A stretch of 64,000 nucleotides of DNA from Candidatus Rokuibacteriota bacterium (GCA_003220225.1 QHRU01000036.1:146982-210981), one strand, 5' to 3'. Positions 35,096 through 44,242 are shown, counted from the first letter of the stretch. The notes: generated by a model not told the origin, from the sequence alone. Made by a program: numbers and translations.

Positions 35096-35893
35096 ATGCG
35101 GATCCTCGTGGTCGACGACTCGTCGCCGCACCGGCGGATGCTCACGGCGATCTTCGGCCACGCCGGGCACCAGGTGCTCACCGCCGCCGACGGCGAGGCG
35201 GCGCTGGCGCTCCTCGAGCGCGAGTCGGTGAATGCCGTCGTCTCCGACGTGCGCATGCCGAAGCTCGACGGCTTCCAGCTCTGCCGCGCAATCCGCCGCG
35301 ACGCGCGCTGGGCGCGGCTGCCTTTCATCTTCTACAGCAGCGTGTTCATCGGCGGCCCCGCGCGCGACCTCGGCCGCGACGTCGGCGCCACCGCCTACCT
35401 CGACGCCAAGGACATCACGCCCCAGCAGATGGCCGTCGAGCTGGAGCGCCTGGTCGAGCGCCACGTGCGCGCGGAATACGACGAGACGCTCGGGCGGCTG
35501 CTCGACGACGTGGACTTCGCGCGCCGCTATCACCAGGTGGTGCTCGACTCGCTGCAGGGCGCCGGCCGCGAGGAGATGCGCGACCTGGTGACCGAGAGCA
35601 AGCGCGCGCTCGACACCGTCCTGTCGCGGCTGGACCACGAGCGCCAGGCGCTGGCCGAGCGCACCGACCGGAAGGTGGAGGCGGCGCAGCTGGCGCTCCT
35701 GAAGGAGCTGGGCGAGTTCCTCGGCGACCGCATCAACAACCCTCTGGCCGTCATCATGGCCAGCGCGCAGCTGCTCGAGATGCGCGCGCCGAGCAGCGCG
35801 ACCAGCGAAGCGGCCGAGCGGATCACGACCGCCGTGAGCAAGATCAACGCGGTCGTCCGTGAGATCGCCTCGAAGAGCGGCGAGATGGCGTGA
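35096..35893 (+). CDS. receiver-domain protein with a degenerate HisKA-like region
   Basis: 265 aa. The receiver domain (1-120) has the acidic pair at Asp7-Asp8 and the phospho-acceptor Asp51 (VVSDVRMPKLDG). A helical linker follows. Residues about 195-260 resemble a histidine-kinase dimerisation domain, but the H-box reads LGDRINNPLAVIMAS: the phospho-His is replaced by Asp211 and the usual Glu by Arg. No HATPase domain follows. It may dimerise or partner with a kinase without being phosphorylated there. It starts 12 bp after the ABC permease. Confidence 0.82.
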   Translation: MRILVVDDSSPHRRMLTAIFGHAGHQVLTAADGEAALALLERESVNAVVSDVRMPKLDGFQLCRAIRRDARWARLPFIFYSSVFIGGPARDLGRDVGATAYLDAKDITPQQMAVELERLVERHVRAEYDETLGRLLDDVDFARRYHQVVLDSLQGAGREEMRDLVTESKRALDTVLSRLDHERQALAERTDRKVEAAQLALLKELGEFLGDRINNPLAVIMASAQLLEMRAPSSATSEAAERITTAVSKINAVVREIASKSGEMA

Positions 35894-35918
35894 GTTAGAC
35901 GAGCTCACCCATTCACGT

Positions 35919-36110
35919 GGGGGGCCCCGACATGGCCCCCCACACCCCCCAACGCTCGGAACCGCCCCGGCCAAGCCGTGGCGCTCCGCGATCCGGCGCG
36001 AGCGGCCCCGACATGGCCCCCCACACCCCCCAACGCTCGGAACCGCCCCGGCCAAGCCGTGGCGCTCCGCGATCCGGCGCGAGCGGCCCCGACATGGCCC
36101 CCCCACGCTC
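35919..36110. repeat. 81-bp tandem repeat with palindromes (2.3 copies)
   Basis: Unit copies begin at 35923, 36004 and 36085. The first two are essentially identical over 81 bp; the third stops after about 25 bp and runs into a hairpin. Each unit starts with GGCCCCGACATGGCCCCCC; the first copy extends this to a GGGGGGCC hairpin (35919-35926 with 35934-35941), the same palindrome as at 20191-20213. The period is a multiple of three, so all frames stay open. It lies between convergent genes and no protein is proposed. Confidence 0.9.
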
Positions 36111-36139
36111 GGGGCGCCCCGGGGAACCCGGGGCGCCCC
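36111..36139. terminator. bidirectional GC-rich terminator-like hairpin
   Basis: A perfect 13-bp stem (36111-36123 with 36127-36139) with a 3-nt loop ends five bases before the stop of the minus-strand gcdH gene and follows the plus-strand receiver gene. It is very stable, but neither side has a long T-run, so termination strength is uncertain. Confidence 0.6.
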
Positions 36140-36143
36140 TCGA

Positions 36144-37319
36144 TTAAGCCGCCCCGAACGCGTCTAGTCCGGTCACGTCGCGGCCGACGATCAGCGTGTG
36201 GATGTCGTGGGTGCCCTCGTACGTGTTCACCGTCTCGAGGTTCAGCATGTGACGGATGACCGGGTGCTCGTCCACGATGCCGGCCGCGCCCAGGATGTCG
36301 CGGGCCATGCGGGCGCCGTCGAGGGCGGCCTGCACGTTGTTCATCTTCGCCAGTGACACCTGCTGCGGCCGCACCGTGCCGGCGTCTTTCAGGCGTCCCA
36401 GCTGGAGCACCAGCAGCTGCGCCTTGGTGATCTCGTTCAGCATCCAGACAAGCTTCTGCTGCACGAGCTGGAAGGAGCCGATCGGCTTGCCGAACTGCAC
36501 GCGCTGCTGCGCGTACTGGAGCGCCCAGTCGTAGCACGCCATGAGCGCGCCCACCGCGCCCCACGCGATGCCGTACCGCGCCTGGTTCAGGCAGCCGAGC
36601 GGTCCGCGCAGCCCCTGCACGTTGGGCAGCAGGTTGTCGAGCGGGATGCGGCAGTCCTGGAACGCCAGCTCCGACGTGATCGAGGCGCGCATCGAGAACT
36701 TGCCGTGGATGTCGAGGGTCGAGAAGCCCGGCGTGCCCTTCTCGACGAGGAAGCCCCGGATCTCGCCGTCCTCGGTCTTGGCCCACACCACGGCCACGTC
36801 GGCGATGGAGCCGTTGGTGATCCAGAGCTTGGTGCCGTTGAGGACGTAGGCGTCGCCCTTCTTCACCGCGCGTGTCTTCATCCCGCCGGGGTCGGAGCCG
36901 TGGTCGGGCTCCGTGAGCCCGAAGCAGCCGACCGTCTCGCCGGTGGCGAGGACGGGCAGCCACCGGTCCTTCTGGGCGTCGCTGCCGTAGGCGTAGATCG
37001 GGTACATGACGAGGCCGCTCTGCACCGAGGCGCACGAGCGCAGCCCCGAGTCGCCGCGCTCGAGCTCCTGCATGATGAGCCCGTAGGCGACGCTGCTGAG
37101 CCCGGCGCACCCGTAGCCCTTGAGGGTGGCGCCGAAGACGCCCAGCTCGCCGAGCTTGGGGATCAGCGCGATCGGAAACGTGCCGGCGCGATGATGCTCG
37201 GGGACGATCGGGATGAACTCCGCCTCGACCCAGTCGCGCACGGCGTCGCGGATCATCCGCTCGTCCTCGGACAGGAGCGTTTCGATGCCGTAGTAGTCCA
37301 CGCCCCGGAACTTCTCCAT
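36144..37319 (-). CDS. gcdH: glutaryl-CoA dehydrogenase
   Basis: 391 aa acyl-CoA dehydrogenase. GCFGLTEPDHGSDPGGM and KLWITNGSIADVAVVWAK are the FAD and substrate loops. LETVNTYEGTHDIHTLIVGR contains the catalytic Glu (YEGT) and the HDIH extension typical of glutaryl-CoA dehydrogenases, which oxidise and decarboxylate glutaryl-CoA to crotonyl-CoA in lysine and aromatic breakdown. Together with the lhgO gene elsewhere in the window it points to C5-dicarboxylate metabolism. The gene lies 27 bp after the queuosine transporter gene. Confidence 0.93.
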   Translation of the reverse strand: MEKFRGVDYYGIETLLSEDERMIRDAVRDWVEAEFIPIVPEHHRAGTFPIALIPKLGELGVFGATLKGYGCAGLSSVAYGLIMQELERGDSGLRSCASVQSGLVMYPIYAYGSDAQKDRWLPVLATGETVGCFGLTEPDHGSDPGGMKTRAVKKGDAYVLNGTKLWITNGSIADVAVVWAKTEDGEIRGFLVEKGTPGFSTLDIHGKFSMRASITSELAFQDCRIPLDNLLPNVQGLRGPLGCLNQARYGIAWGAVGALMACYDWALQYAQQRVQFGKPIGSFQLVQQKLVWMLNEITKAQLLVLQLGRLKDAGTVRPQQVSLAKMNNVQAALDGARMARDILGAAGIVDEHPVIRHMLNLETVNTYEGTHDIHTLIVGRDVTGLDAFGAA

Positions 37320-37346
37320 GGTCGTCCTCTTTACAGCCGCACGGGG

Positions 37347-38006
37347 CTAGAGCCGCACGGGATTGAAGTCCGTGTCGTAATCGTACGCGTCCACGCCCTC
37401 GCGCGCCTTCAGCCAGGCGACGGCGGCGTAGGTGAGCGGCGTGGCCGCCGCCTCGTAGAGGACCTTGAACACCCACTGCCCGCCGACGAGCTGCACCAGC
37501 ACGCCCGCCGGGACCGCGCCCGCGAAGGCCAGGGTGACGAACACGCCGCTGTCCAGGGCCTGGCCGACCACCGTCGAGCCGATGGTGCGCAGCCACAGCC
37601 AGCGGCCGCGCGTCGCGAGCTTCAGCTTGGCGAGCACGAACGAGTTGGCGAACTCGCCGACGAGGTACGCGACGAAGGAGGCGGCCACGATGCGCGGCGT
37701 GTGGCCGAGGATCTCGGCGTAGGCGGCGTCGCCCTTCCAGAACGGCGCCGGCGGCAGCTGCCCGCCGAGCCAGATCGCCGCCACCATCAGCGCGTTGCAC
37801 GCGAAGCCCAGCCAGATCACGCGCCGGGCGGCGCCGTAACCCCACACCTCGGTGAGGACGTCACCGATGACGTAGGAGATCGGGAAGATGACGATGCCGG
37901 CCGTGAGCACGACGCCGCCCACGACGATCAGCTTCGCCGCGATCGTGTTCGCGGTGAGCAGGCACGTCACGAAGAGCGCCGCGCACGAGAGGAATCGCCA
38001 GCTCAT
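37347..38006 (-). CDS. yhhQ: queuosine precursor transporter (YhhQ/VUT family)
   Basis: 219 aa, six to seven membrane helices. [44 protein letters not shown] and [14 protein letters not shown] are the family signature (VUT_1). YhhQ imports preQ0/preQ1. It is divergent from queC with only 25 bp between start codons, so uptake and synthesis of preQ0 are probably controlled together. The ATG at 38006 is preferred since longer frames add a non-membrane tail. Confidence 0.92.
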   Translation of the reverse strand: MSWRFLSCAALFVTCLLTANTIAAKLIVVGGVVLTAGIVIFPISYVIGDVLTEVWGYGAARRVIWLGFACNALMVAAIWLGGQLPPAPFWKGDAAYAEILGHTPRIVAASFVAYLVGEFANSFVLAKLKLATRGRWLWLRTIGSTVVGQALDSGVFVTLAFAGAVPAGVLVQLVGGQWVFKVLYEAAATPLTYAAVAWLKAREGVDAYDYDTDFNPVRL

Positions 38007-38031
38007 GGCCGTCGATAATACACTGGCGTTG

Positions 38032-38721
38032 ATGACGCGGGCGGTGGTCCTCCTCAGCGGCGGCGTGGATTCGACGACCACGCTGGCGGTGGCGCGTCAC
38101 AGCGGCTTCGAGACGTACGCGCTCACGTTCGGCTACGGCCAGCGCCACGCCGTCGAGGTTGAGGCGGCGCGGCGCGTGGCGCGGGCGCTGGGCGCCGCGC
38201 GCCACGAGGTCGTCGCGATCGACCTGCGCGCCTTCGGCGGCTCCGCGCTCACCGCGGACATCGCGGTGCCCAAGGACCGCTCGCAGGCCGAGATCGGCCG
38301 GGGCATCCCGGTGACCTACGTGCCGGCGCGTAACACGATCTTCCTGTCCTACGCGCTCGCGTGGGCCGAGGTGCTCGGCGCGCAGGACATCTTCATCGGC
38401 GTCAACGCCCTCGACTACTCCGGCTATCCCGATTGCCGCCCCGAATACGTCGGCGCCTTCGAGCGGATGGCGAACCTCGCGACGAAAGCCGGCGTGGAGG
38501 GAGGTCAGAAGCTGAAGATCCACACGCCGCTCATCCATCTGACCAAGGCCGAGATCATCGCCCAGGGCGCGGCGCTCGGCGTGGACTTCGCGTTGACGCT
38601 GTCCTGCTACGACCCGACGCCCGACGGCGCCGCCTGTGGCCGGTGTGACGCGTGCCTGCTTCGGCGCAAGGGCTTTGCCGAGGCCGGCCTGGCCGATCCC
38701 ACGCGCTACCGCGCCGGCTGA
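38032..38721 (+). CDS. queC: 7-cyano-7-deazaguanine synthase QueC
   Basis: 229 aa. The PP-loop [10 protein letters not shown] (residues 7-16) binds [20 protein letters not shown] and [19 protein letters not shown] are QueC marks. The zinc site is at the C terminus: [17 protein letters not shown]. It converts 7-carboxy-7-deazaguanine to preQ0 for queuosine in tRNA. No queD, queE, queF or folE gene is visible in the window. Start chosen at 38032 to align with the family N terminus. Confidence 0.95.
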   Translation: MTRAVVLLSGGVDSTTTLAVARHSGFETYALTFGYGQRHAVEVEAARRVARALGAARHEVVAIDLRAFGGSALTADIAVPKDRSQAEIGRGIPVTYVPARNTIFLSYALAWAEVLGAQDIFIGVNALDYSGYPDCRPEYVGAFERMANLATKAGVEGGQKLKIHTPLIHLTKAEIIAQGAALGVDFALTLSCYDPTPDGAACGRCDACLLRRKGFAEAGLADPTRYRAG

Positions 38722-38722
38722 C

Positions 38723-39241
38723 TCACTCGCCCGCGAACTTCTGACTGTTCCCCATGGCCGGCCACACGTACGCCTGCACGTTGGCCAGCGCCTGGCGGAT
38801 GTGGTTCCGGTCGTGGTAGACCCATTCCTGGAGCAGGTCGCGGACCCGCAAGAAGCCGACCTTGGGGTGCTGGCCCCCACGGTCGAGATCGGGCTCGCGC
38901 AGACCGCTCACGAGCGTGACGCTGTCGTGCCTCAGCCCGGCGAGTTCATCGAGCAGCGCGGCCATCGGCCGCGCGCAGTCGCGCCGCGCGCGGGCGACCG
39001 CGTTCTGATCCCAGCTCTGGAGGGCCGGGCGGTCGGCGCCCAGGATGATGCGGATCCGCCCCGCGAAGCCGCGGCGCTCGGTCTCGACGAGGTGGCCGAC
39101 GACCTCCTTGGCGCACCACTCGCCCGCCGCGGGATGCCAGGCGGTGACACGCTCGGGCAGCGCGCCGAGCTCGGCGCGCAGCGTCGCCATGGCGGCCTCG
39201 AGGAGGGCCGCGACCTCGGACGGCGTCAGCGGTGAATCCAT
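38723..39241 (-). CDS. DinB family protein
   Basis: 172 aa. The DinB/YfiT-like helical bundle shows WCAKEVVGHLVETERR with the first metal His, and LLQEWVYHDRNHIRQAL with the other two. SWDQNAVARAR in the centre is also common in this group. It is the third DinB-type domain in the window. It is last in the rml-HtrA-HD operon and meets queC tail to tail with 1 bp between. Confidence 0.85.
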   Translation of the reverse strand: MDSPLTPSEVAALLEAAMATLRAELGALPERVTAWHPAAGEWCAKEVVGHLVETERRGFAGRIRIILGADRPALQSWDQNAVARARRDCARPMAALLDELAGLRHDSVTLVSGLREPDLDRGGQHPKVGFLRVRDLLQEWVYHDRNHIRQALANVQAYVWPAMGNSQKFAGE

Positions 39242-39258
39242 GGGTATCTCCCGCGGGA

Positions 39259-40683
39259 CTAGACGTTGGTGACGATCGAGGACGGCTCTTCGTTCAGCGC
39301 GCGCTTGAGCGCGGTGGCCAGCTCGGCGTCGTGCTCGTGGCTCATGGCGAAGATGCGGCACTGCGCGACCTTGCCCGGCAGGTACTTCAGCAGCTCGGTC
39401 AGCGGCTCCTGCGAGACGCGCTTGGTGAACGAGTCGTAGACGTAGATCTGCCGGTCGCCCATGGCGAGCGGGTTCAGCGGGCGCGGGTCCTGCTGCGCCA
39501 TGTCGATGCGGAAGTCGAAGTCGCGCAGCGCCGGCGGCAGAAACGCCTTCACGCGCCGGACGACCTCGTTGGACTCGAGGAAGCTCTGGCCCTTGCGGAC
39601 CTCGAACTGGTCCAGGACCTCCTCGCCCGCCATGCGCCACTTCAGCTTGCGGTCGAGGATGTGCCGCCACTCGGCGCCGAGGCGTCGCTTGTCCTTGGCA
39701 TGCGCGTCGGACTCGGGCGTGTCGTGCCAGCGGCCCACCTCTTCGAGCAGCGTCCACTCCGTGAGGTGCAGGTACGGGTGCAGGGCCTGGCGCAGGTCGA
39801 ACCCGAACGCGATCTGCATCGTCTCGTTGAAGATCTCCTTGAGGTGCAGGTCGATGCCGCGCGTCGTCCGGTGGTAGTAGACGTTGGTGTACATGTAGAA
39901 GCGGGCGTTGAGGAACATGATGAACGCCTGCAGCCCGCCGCGGTCGAGCGTGAGCCCCTTCTCGGAGAAGAACGAGTAATAGATGATGCGCTCGATGTCG
40001 ATGGGGCCCACGGCCACGCCGCACATGTAGGCGTCGCGCAGCACGTAGTCCATGTTGTCGGCGGTGAAGACGCCGGAGAGCAGCGGCTTGAGGAACTTGA
40101 GCCACTTCGGGTGCTCGGGCAGCGGCTCCGTGTAGGCCTTCCCCATCAAGTAGCAGATCCACTCCGGGTCGATCGCCTCGTCGGCGTTGAAGGCGCCGCT
40201 CGGGCTCCTTCGCAGCGCGCGCAGCACGTCGCCGAGCTCCTCGCGGATGATGCGCTGGCCGACCAGCTCGTGGGTGAGGTGGTAGTCGACGAGGAAGTTG
40301 TCGTCGAAGAAGTGGCCGAACGGGCCGTGGCCGATGTCGTGCAGCAGCCCGGCCATCCGCAGCAGCTCCTCGAGCAGCGGCGCCGAGGGCGCGTCGGCGC
40401 CGAAGACCGCGCGCAGCGACGGGTAGAGCTGCTGGCCGAGACGTCCCGACAGGTGCATCGCGCCGAGCGAGTGCTGGAAGCGGCTGTGCTCGGCGGCGGG
40501 AAAGACCCAGCGCGCCGACTGCAGCTGCGGGATCCGTCGCAGCCGCTGCGCCCACGGCGTGTCGATGACGTCCTGCTCGGTCGCCTCGCCCGGGATGCCG
40601 CCGGGCCGCGTATAGAGGATGTACCGGTGGATCGGGTCCGCGATGAGCCCGCGGCCCTCGTAGGTGTCGGTGGCGCCCTTCAT
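39259..40683 (-). CDS. HD-domain phosphohydrolase (dGTPase-like)
   Basis: 474 aa. The HD motif is complete: EHSRFQHSLGAMHLSG for the first His, MAGLLHDIGHGPFGHFFDD for the His-Asp pair, and FTADNMDYVLRDAYMCG for the final Asp. DPIHRYILYT near the N terminus and this layout match the YdhJ/dNTP-triphosphohydrolase-like group. It probably hydrolyses nucleotides. The residues after 330 are unassigned. It lies 19 bp after the HtrA-like pseudo-enzyme gene and 17 bp before the DinB gene. Confidence 0.9.
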   Translation of the reverse strand: MKGATDTYEGRGLIADPIHRYILYTRPGGIPGEATEQDVIDTPWAQRLRRIPQLQSARWVFPAAEHSRFQHSLGAMHLSGRLGQQLYPSLRAVFGADAPSAPLLEELLRMAGLLHDIGHGPFGHFFDDNFLVDYHLTHELVGQRIIREELGDVLRALRRSPSGAFNADEAIDPEWICYLMGKAYTEPLPEHPKWLKFLKPLLSGVFTADNMDYVLRDAYMCGVAVGPIDIERIIYYSFFSEKGLTLDRGGLQAFIMFLNARFYMYTNVYYHRTTRGIDLHLKEIFNETMQIAFGFDLRQALHPYLHLTEWTLLEEVGRWHDTPESDAHAKDKRRLGAEWRHILDRKLKWRMAGEEVLDQFEVRKGQSFLESNEVVRRVKAFLPPALRDFDFRIDMAQQDPRPLNPLAMGDRQIYVYDSFTKRVSQEPLTELLKYLPGKVAQCRIFAMSHEHDAELATALKRALNEEPSSIVTNV

Positions 40684-40702
40684 GCCTTCGAGGGTACCGC
40701 GC

Positions 40703-41725
40703 TCAGCGCGAGGTCGTCCGATACAACGTATAGCGGTCCATCGACCGCACGGAGATCACGCGCTCGGCCGCGCCGCGGCGCACGGCCACCGCGATGGTGT
40801 CGCCGGCCTGCCGCCGCCACAGCCGCTCGTAGAACTCCTCCTGCGTGGCCACGCGCACGCCGTCCACGCCGACGATGCGGTCGCCGCGCCGGAAGCCGGC
40901 CGTGCGCGCGGGCCCGGCGTCGTTGAAGCCGTCCACCACGACGCCGTCGGCCCCGGCGCTCGTGTGCAGGCCGAGCCAGGGCCGCGGCCGGCGGCTCGTC
41001 ACGCGGCCGGCCGCGATCAGCTCGTCCTTCACGGGCAGGAACGTCTCGAGCGGGATGGCGAGATTGACGTGCGGCGCGTCACCCAGCCGCAGCGAGATGA
41101 CGCCGACCAGGCGCCCGTGGTCGTCCACCAGCGCGCTGCCGCCCCACGACGAGACGGCGGGCGTCACGATGAACGCGCGGTCCAGCATGTACTCCCACGA
41201 GGCCGAGAAGCGGCGCACCCCCTCGATCGCGCTGGCCGCGTGCACGAGGTCGTCGTCCTCGTCCATCCCGACCGTGCCCGTGCGCGTCCCGGCGACGAGG
41301 TCGCGCGAGTCGCCGAGCTCCGCCGTCGGCCACGGCCCCGCCCCCACCAGCCGCACGACCGCGAGCCCCGTCTCGAGGTCCACCCCGACGAGCTGCGCGG
41401 GCACCGTGCGGCCGTCGCGCAGCTGCGCCTCGATCCTCTGGGCGTCGACGACGAGATAGCTGACCGTCACCGCGTAGCCGCGCGTGTCGAAGATCACGCC
41501 GCTGCCCGCGCGCCGGGCGCCCAGCCGCTGCGACGATGGCGCGTCGGCCCGCGCCTTCACGCGCAGGCCCACCACCGCCGGCTCCACGCGCCGCACGTAC
41601 GAGGGCAGCGGCGAGACCGCGTTGGGCGGCAGGCGCGGCGGCGACGGGCGCGTCACGGCCACGGCCGGCAGCGCGGGCACGAGGAACAGCACCGCGAGAA
41701 GCGCCGTGCGCAGGCGTCGCATCAT
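40703..41725 (-). CDS. HtrA/DegP-like PDZ protein lacking the catalytic triad
   Basis: 340 aa with a signal peptide (LLAVLFLVPALPAVAV). A trypsin-like DegP fold (about 40-225) is followed by one PDZ domain (WLGLHTSAGADGVVVDGF, about 240-330). Aligned with the intact HtrA in this window, the three catalytic residues are replaced: His by Tyr90 (GYAVTVSYLVV), Asp by Gly120 (VDLETGLAVV) and Ser by Trp194 (SSWGGSALV). It should be proteolytically dead and may act as a scaffold or chaperone. It lies 13 bp after rmlB. Confidence 0.85.
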   Translation of the reverse strand: MMRRLRTALLAVLFLVPALPAVAVTRPSPPRLPPNAVSPLPSYVRRVEPAVVGLRVKARADAPSSQRLGARRAGSGVIFDTRGYAVTVSYLVVDAQRIEAQLRDGRTVPAQLVGVDLETGLAVVRLVGAGPWPTAELGDSRDLVAGTRTGTVGMDEDDDLVHAASAIEGVRRFSASWEYMLDRAFIVTPAVSSWGGSALVDDHGRLVGVISLRLGDAPHVNLAIPLETFLPVKDELIAAGRVTSRRPRPWLGLHTSAGADGVVVDGFNDAGPARTAGFRRGDRIVGVDGVRVATQEEFYERLWRRQAGDTIAVAVRRGAAERVISVRSMDRYTLYRTTSR

Positions 41726-41738
41726 CGGACCTCCGGGG

Positions 41739-42737
41739 TCAACGGTTGCCGTACTGGCGCTCGTACCACGCGCGGAACTCGCCCGACTTCAGCGGCCGCC
41801 ACCAGGTCTCGTGCTCGCGGTACCAGCGCACCGTCGTCTCCAGCGCGGAGGCGAACGGATAGCGCGGCGCCCAGCCGAGCTGCCCGATCTTCGTGGAATC
41901 CACGGAGTAGCGACGGTCGTGGCCCGGGCGGTCGGTGACAGGCCGGATGAGCGTGTCCGGCTTGCCGGTGAGTCGCAGGATCTCCCGGGTGAGGGCGATG
42001 TTCTCCACCTCGTGGCCGCCGCCGATGTTGTAGACCTCGCCGTCGCGCCCCCGGCGCAGCACGAGGTCGATGGCCGCGCAATTGTCCAGCACGTAGAGCC
42101 AGTCGCGCACGTTGCGGCCGTCGCCGTAGAGCGGCAGCGGCGTGTCGTCGAGCGCGTTGGTGATGAACAGCGGCACCACCTTCTCCGGATACTGGTGCGG
42201 CCCGAAGTTGTTCGACGAGCGCGTGAGCACGACGGGCACGCCGTGCGTGTGCCAGTAGGAGAGCGCGAGGAGATCGCCGCCCGCCTTCGAGGCCGAGTAG
42301 GGATTCGACGGACGCAGCGGGTCCCGCTCGGTCGAGGAGCCGCGCGCGACGCTGCCGTACACCTCGTCGGTGCTGACGTGCAGCAGGCGCGGGATCCCGA
42401 GGTCACGCACCGCCTCCAGCAGCGTGAAGACGCCGAAGACGTCCGTTCGCAGGAACCCGTCCGGCTCCACCAGCGAGCGATCGACGTGCGACTCGGCCGC
42501 GAGATTCACGATGGCGTCCACGCCGCGCGCCACGTCGCGCACGAGCTTGGCGTCGCAGATGTCGCCCTGCACGAAGGCATAGCGCGGATCGCCGGCGACG
42601 TCGGCGAGATTGGCGGGGTTGCCCGCGTAGGTGAGCTTGTCGAGATTGACGACGCTGTCGTCCGGATGCTCGCGCAGGAGGTGACGGATGAAGTTGCTGC
42701 CGATGAACCCCGCGCCGCCCGTCACCAGCAGCTTCAT
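41739..42737 (-). CDS. rmlB: dTDP-glucose 4,6-dehydratase
   Basis: 332 aa, extended short-chain dehydrogenase. The NAD motif LVTGGAGFIGSNFIRHLL is at the N terminus. HVSTDEVYGSV gives the Thr/Asp/Glu catalytic group, and NPYSASKAGGDLLALSYWHTHG gives the YxxxK dyad. SSNNFGPHQYPEK is the RmlB loop. It makes dTDP-4-keto-6-deoxyglucose for rhamnose and related sugars. Order in the operon is rmlA-rmlC-rmlB; no rmlD is present here. Confidence 0.95.
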   Translation of the reverse strand: MKLLVTGGAGFIGSNFIRHLLREHPDDSVVNLDKLTYAGNPANLADVAGDPRYAFVQGDICDAKLVRDVARGVDAIVNLAAESHVDRSLVEPDGFLRTDVFGVFTLLEAVRDLGIPRLLHVSTDEVYGSVARGSSTERDPLRPSNPYSASKAGGDLLALSYWHTHGVPVVLTRSSNNFGPHQYPEKVVPLFITNALDDTPLPLYGDGRNVRDWLYVLDNCAAIDLVLRRGRDGEVYNIGGGHEVENIALTREILRLTGKPDTLIRPVTDRPGHDRRYSVDSTKIGQLGWAPRYPFASALETTVRWYREHETWWRPLKSGEFRAWYERQYGNR

Positions 42738-42738
42738 C

Positions 42739-43275
42739 CTAGCCCCGCGTGATCTCCCAGACGTCCTTGCCGGCGAAGTCCCACGGGAGCCGACCCTCGT
42801 CGCACGTCGCCGGCTCGGGCGAGAAGTGCAGGTCGGTGAGATAGACGATGCGTCCCGTCGCCTCCGCGAGGTTGCGCACGCCGTGGGCGACGCCGGGGGG
42901 GATCAGGAGCAGGCGCGAGCCGCCGTTGCCGAGCACGACGCGCTGTCGCGCGCCCTCGGTGCGCGAGCCCTCGCGCACGTCGAGCAGCACCACGAGCATG
43001 CGGTCCGACGGCGGCACGAACCAGACGTCGGTCTGGCGCGCGTGCAGGTGGAAGGCCTTGATCGCGCCCGGCGCCATCTCGCTGTAGTTCACCTGGCGCA
43101 CGCTGAAGTCGCCGAGGCCGGCCGCGCGGCCGTCGGTGAGCCGCGCCAGCTCGGTCATGGCGCCGCTGTCGTCGGCGTGGCGCGTCAGCTCCACCACGCG
43201 CACCCCGTCGATGGCGGTGGCGGCCCCGTACGTCTGCACGTGGAACACGCGCTTGGCGTCGGGCGAGAATTCCAT
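42739..43275 (-). CDS. dTDP-4-dehydrorhamnose 3,5-epimerase-like cupin
   Basis: 178 aa cupin of the RmlC type. FSVRQVNYSEMAPGAIKAFHLHARQTDVWFV has the characteristic His-x-His and Gln region; LLLIPPGVAHGVRNL carries the second histidine segment. The N terminus is shorter and more diverged than classical RmlC, so another dTDP-keto-sugar epimerase or isomerase is possible. It sits 1 bp before rmlB and 27 bp after rmlA. Confidence 0.88.
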   Translation of the reverse strand: MEFSPDAKRVFHVQTYGAATAIDGVRVVELTRHADDSGAMTELARLTDGRAAGLGDFSVRQVNYSEMAPGAIKAFHLHARQTDVWFVPPSDRMLVVLLDVREGSRTEGARQRVVLGNGGSRLLLIPPGVAHGVRNLAEATGRIVYLTDLHFSPEPATCDEGRLPWDFAGKDVWEITRG

Positions 43276-43302
43276 CGCTACACCGGGCGAGAGTCTAGCA
43301 TG

Positions 43303-44187
43303 CTAGAGATCGGCCACCAGACGGCGCAGGTACTCGCCGTACGAGTTGCCGCTCATCGGCGACGCGAGCCGGAGGACGTCCTCCGCGGTGATGTAGCCCA
43401 TGCGGAACGCGATCTCCTCCACGCACGCGACCATGAGGCCCTGCCGCTCCTCGAGCGTCTGGATGAAGCTCGACGCCTGCAACAACGCCTCGTGCGTCCC
43501 CGTGTCGAGCCACGCGATGCCACGGCCGAGGCGCTCGACGTGCAGCTCGCCCGTCTTCAGATAGGCGAGGTTGACGTCGGTGATCTCCAGCTCGCCCCGC
43601 GCCGACGGCTTGAGCGAGGCGGCGATGTCCACCACGCGGTTGTCGTAGAAGTACAGCCCGGTGACCGCCCACGGCGAGCGCGGCTTCGCCGGCTTCTCCT
43701 CGAGCCCGACCGCGTGGCCGCCGCCGTCGAACTCGACCACACCGTAGCGCTGGGGATCGCGCACCCAGTACGCGAACACCGTCGCGCCGCGCGCGCGCGC
43801 GGCGGCGCGCTGGATCGAGTCGGTGAACCCGTGGCCGTAGAAGACGTTGTCGCCGAGGGCCAGCGCCACGCGGCCGTCGCCGATGAACTCCTGGCCGATC
43901 ACGAACGCCTGGGCGAGCCCGTCGGGGCTCGGCTGCACCGCGTACTCGATCGTGAGCCCGAGGTGGCGGCCGTCGCCGAGCAGCCGCCGGAACGCGGCCT
44001 GATCTTGCGGGGTCGAGATCACGAGCACGTGGCGCACGCCGGCCAGCATCAGCGTGGAGAGCGGGTAGTACACCATCGGCTTGTTGTAGATCGGGACCAG
44101 CTGCTTGCTGAGGGCCAGCGTGACGGGATAGAGGCGGGTGCCGGAGCCCCCGGCGAGAATGATGCCTTTCGTCGCGGTCCTCGCCAT
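43303..44187 (-). CDS. rmlA: glucose-1-phosphate thymidylyltransferase
   Basis: 294 aa. The nucleotide-binding motif [20 protein letters not shown] is close to the N terminus. [32 protein letters not shown] and [21 protein letters not shown] are RmlA hallmarks. It makes dTDP-glucose from glucose-1-phosphate and dTTP, the first step toward dTDP-rhamnose. It is the first gene of the minus-strand operon and diverges from the MoeB-like gene by 55 bp. ATG at 44187 aligns with the family. Confidence 0.95.
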   Translation of the reverse strand: MARTATKGIILAGGSGTRLYPVTLALSKQLVPIYNKPMVYYPLSTLMLAGVRHVLVISTPQDQAAFRRLLGDGRHLGLTIEYAVQPSPDGLAQAFVIGQEFIGDGRVALALGDNVFYGHGFTDSIQRAAARARGATVFAYWVRDPQRYGVVEFDGGGHAVGLEEKPAKPRSPWAVTGLYFYDNRVVDIAASLKPSARGELEITDVNLAYLKTGELHVERLGRGIAWLDTGTHEALLQASSFIQTLEERQGLMVACVEEIAFRMGYITAEDVLRLASPMSGNSYGEYLRRLVADL

Positions 44188-44242
44188 GAATCCTTGCGAG
44201 TATAGCAGGCGTCGTAGGGGAAATAGAGGTAACATCAGCCCC

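Noticed and set aside
35923..36110. Possible CRISPR array
   Set aside because: The repeat unit is 81 bp and directly contiguous, with no unique spacers and only 2.3 copies.
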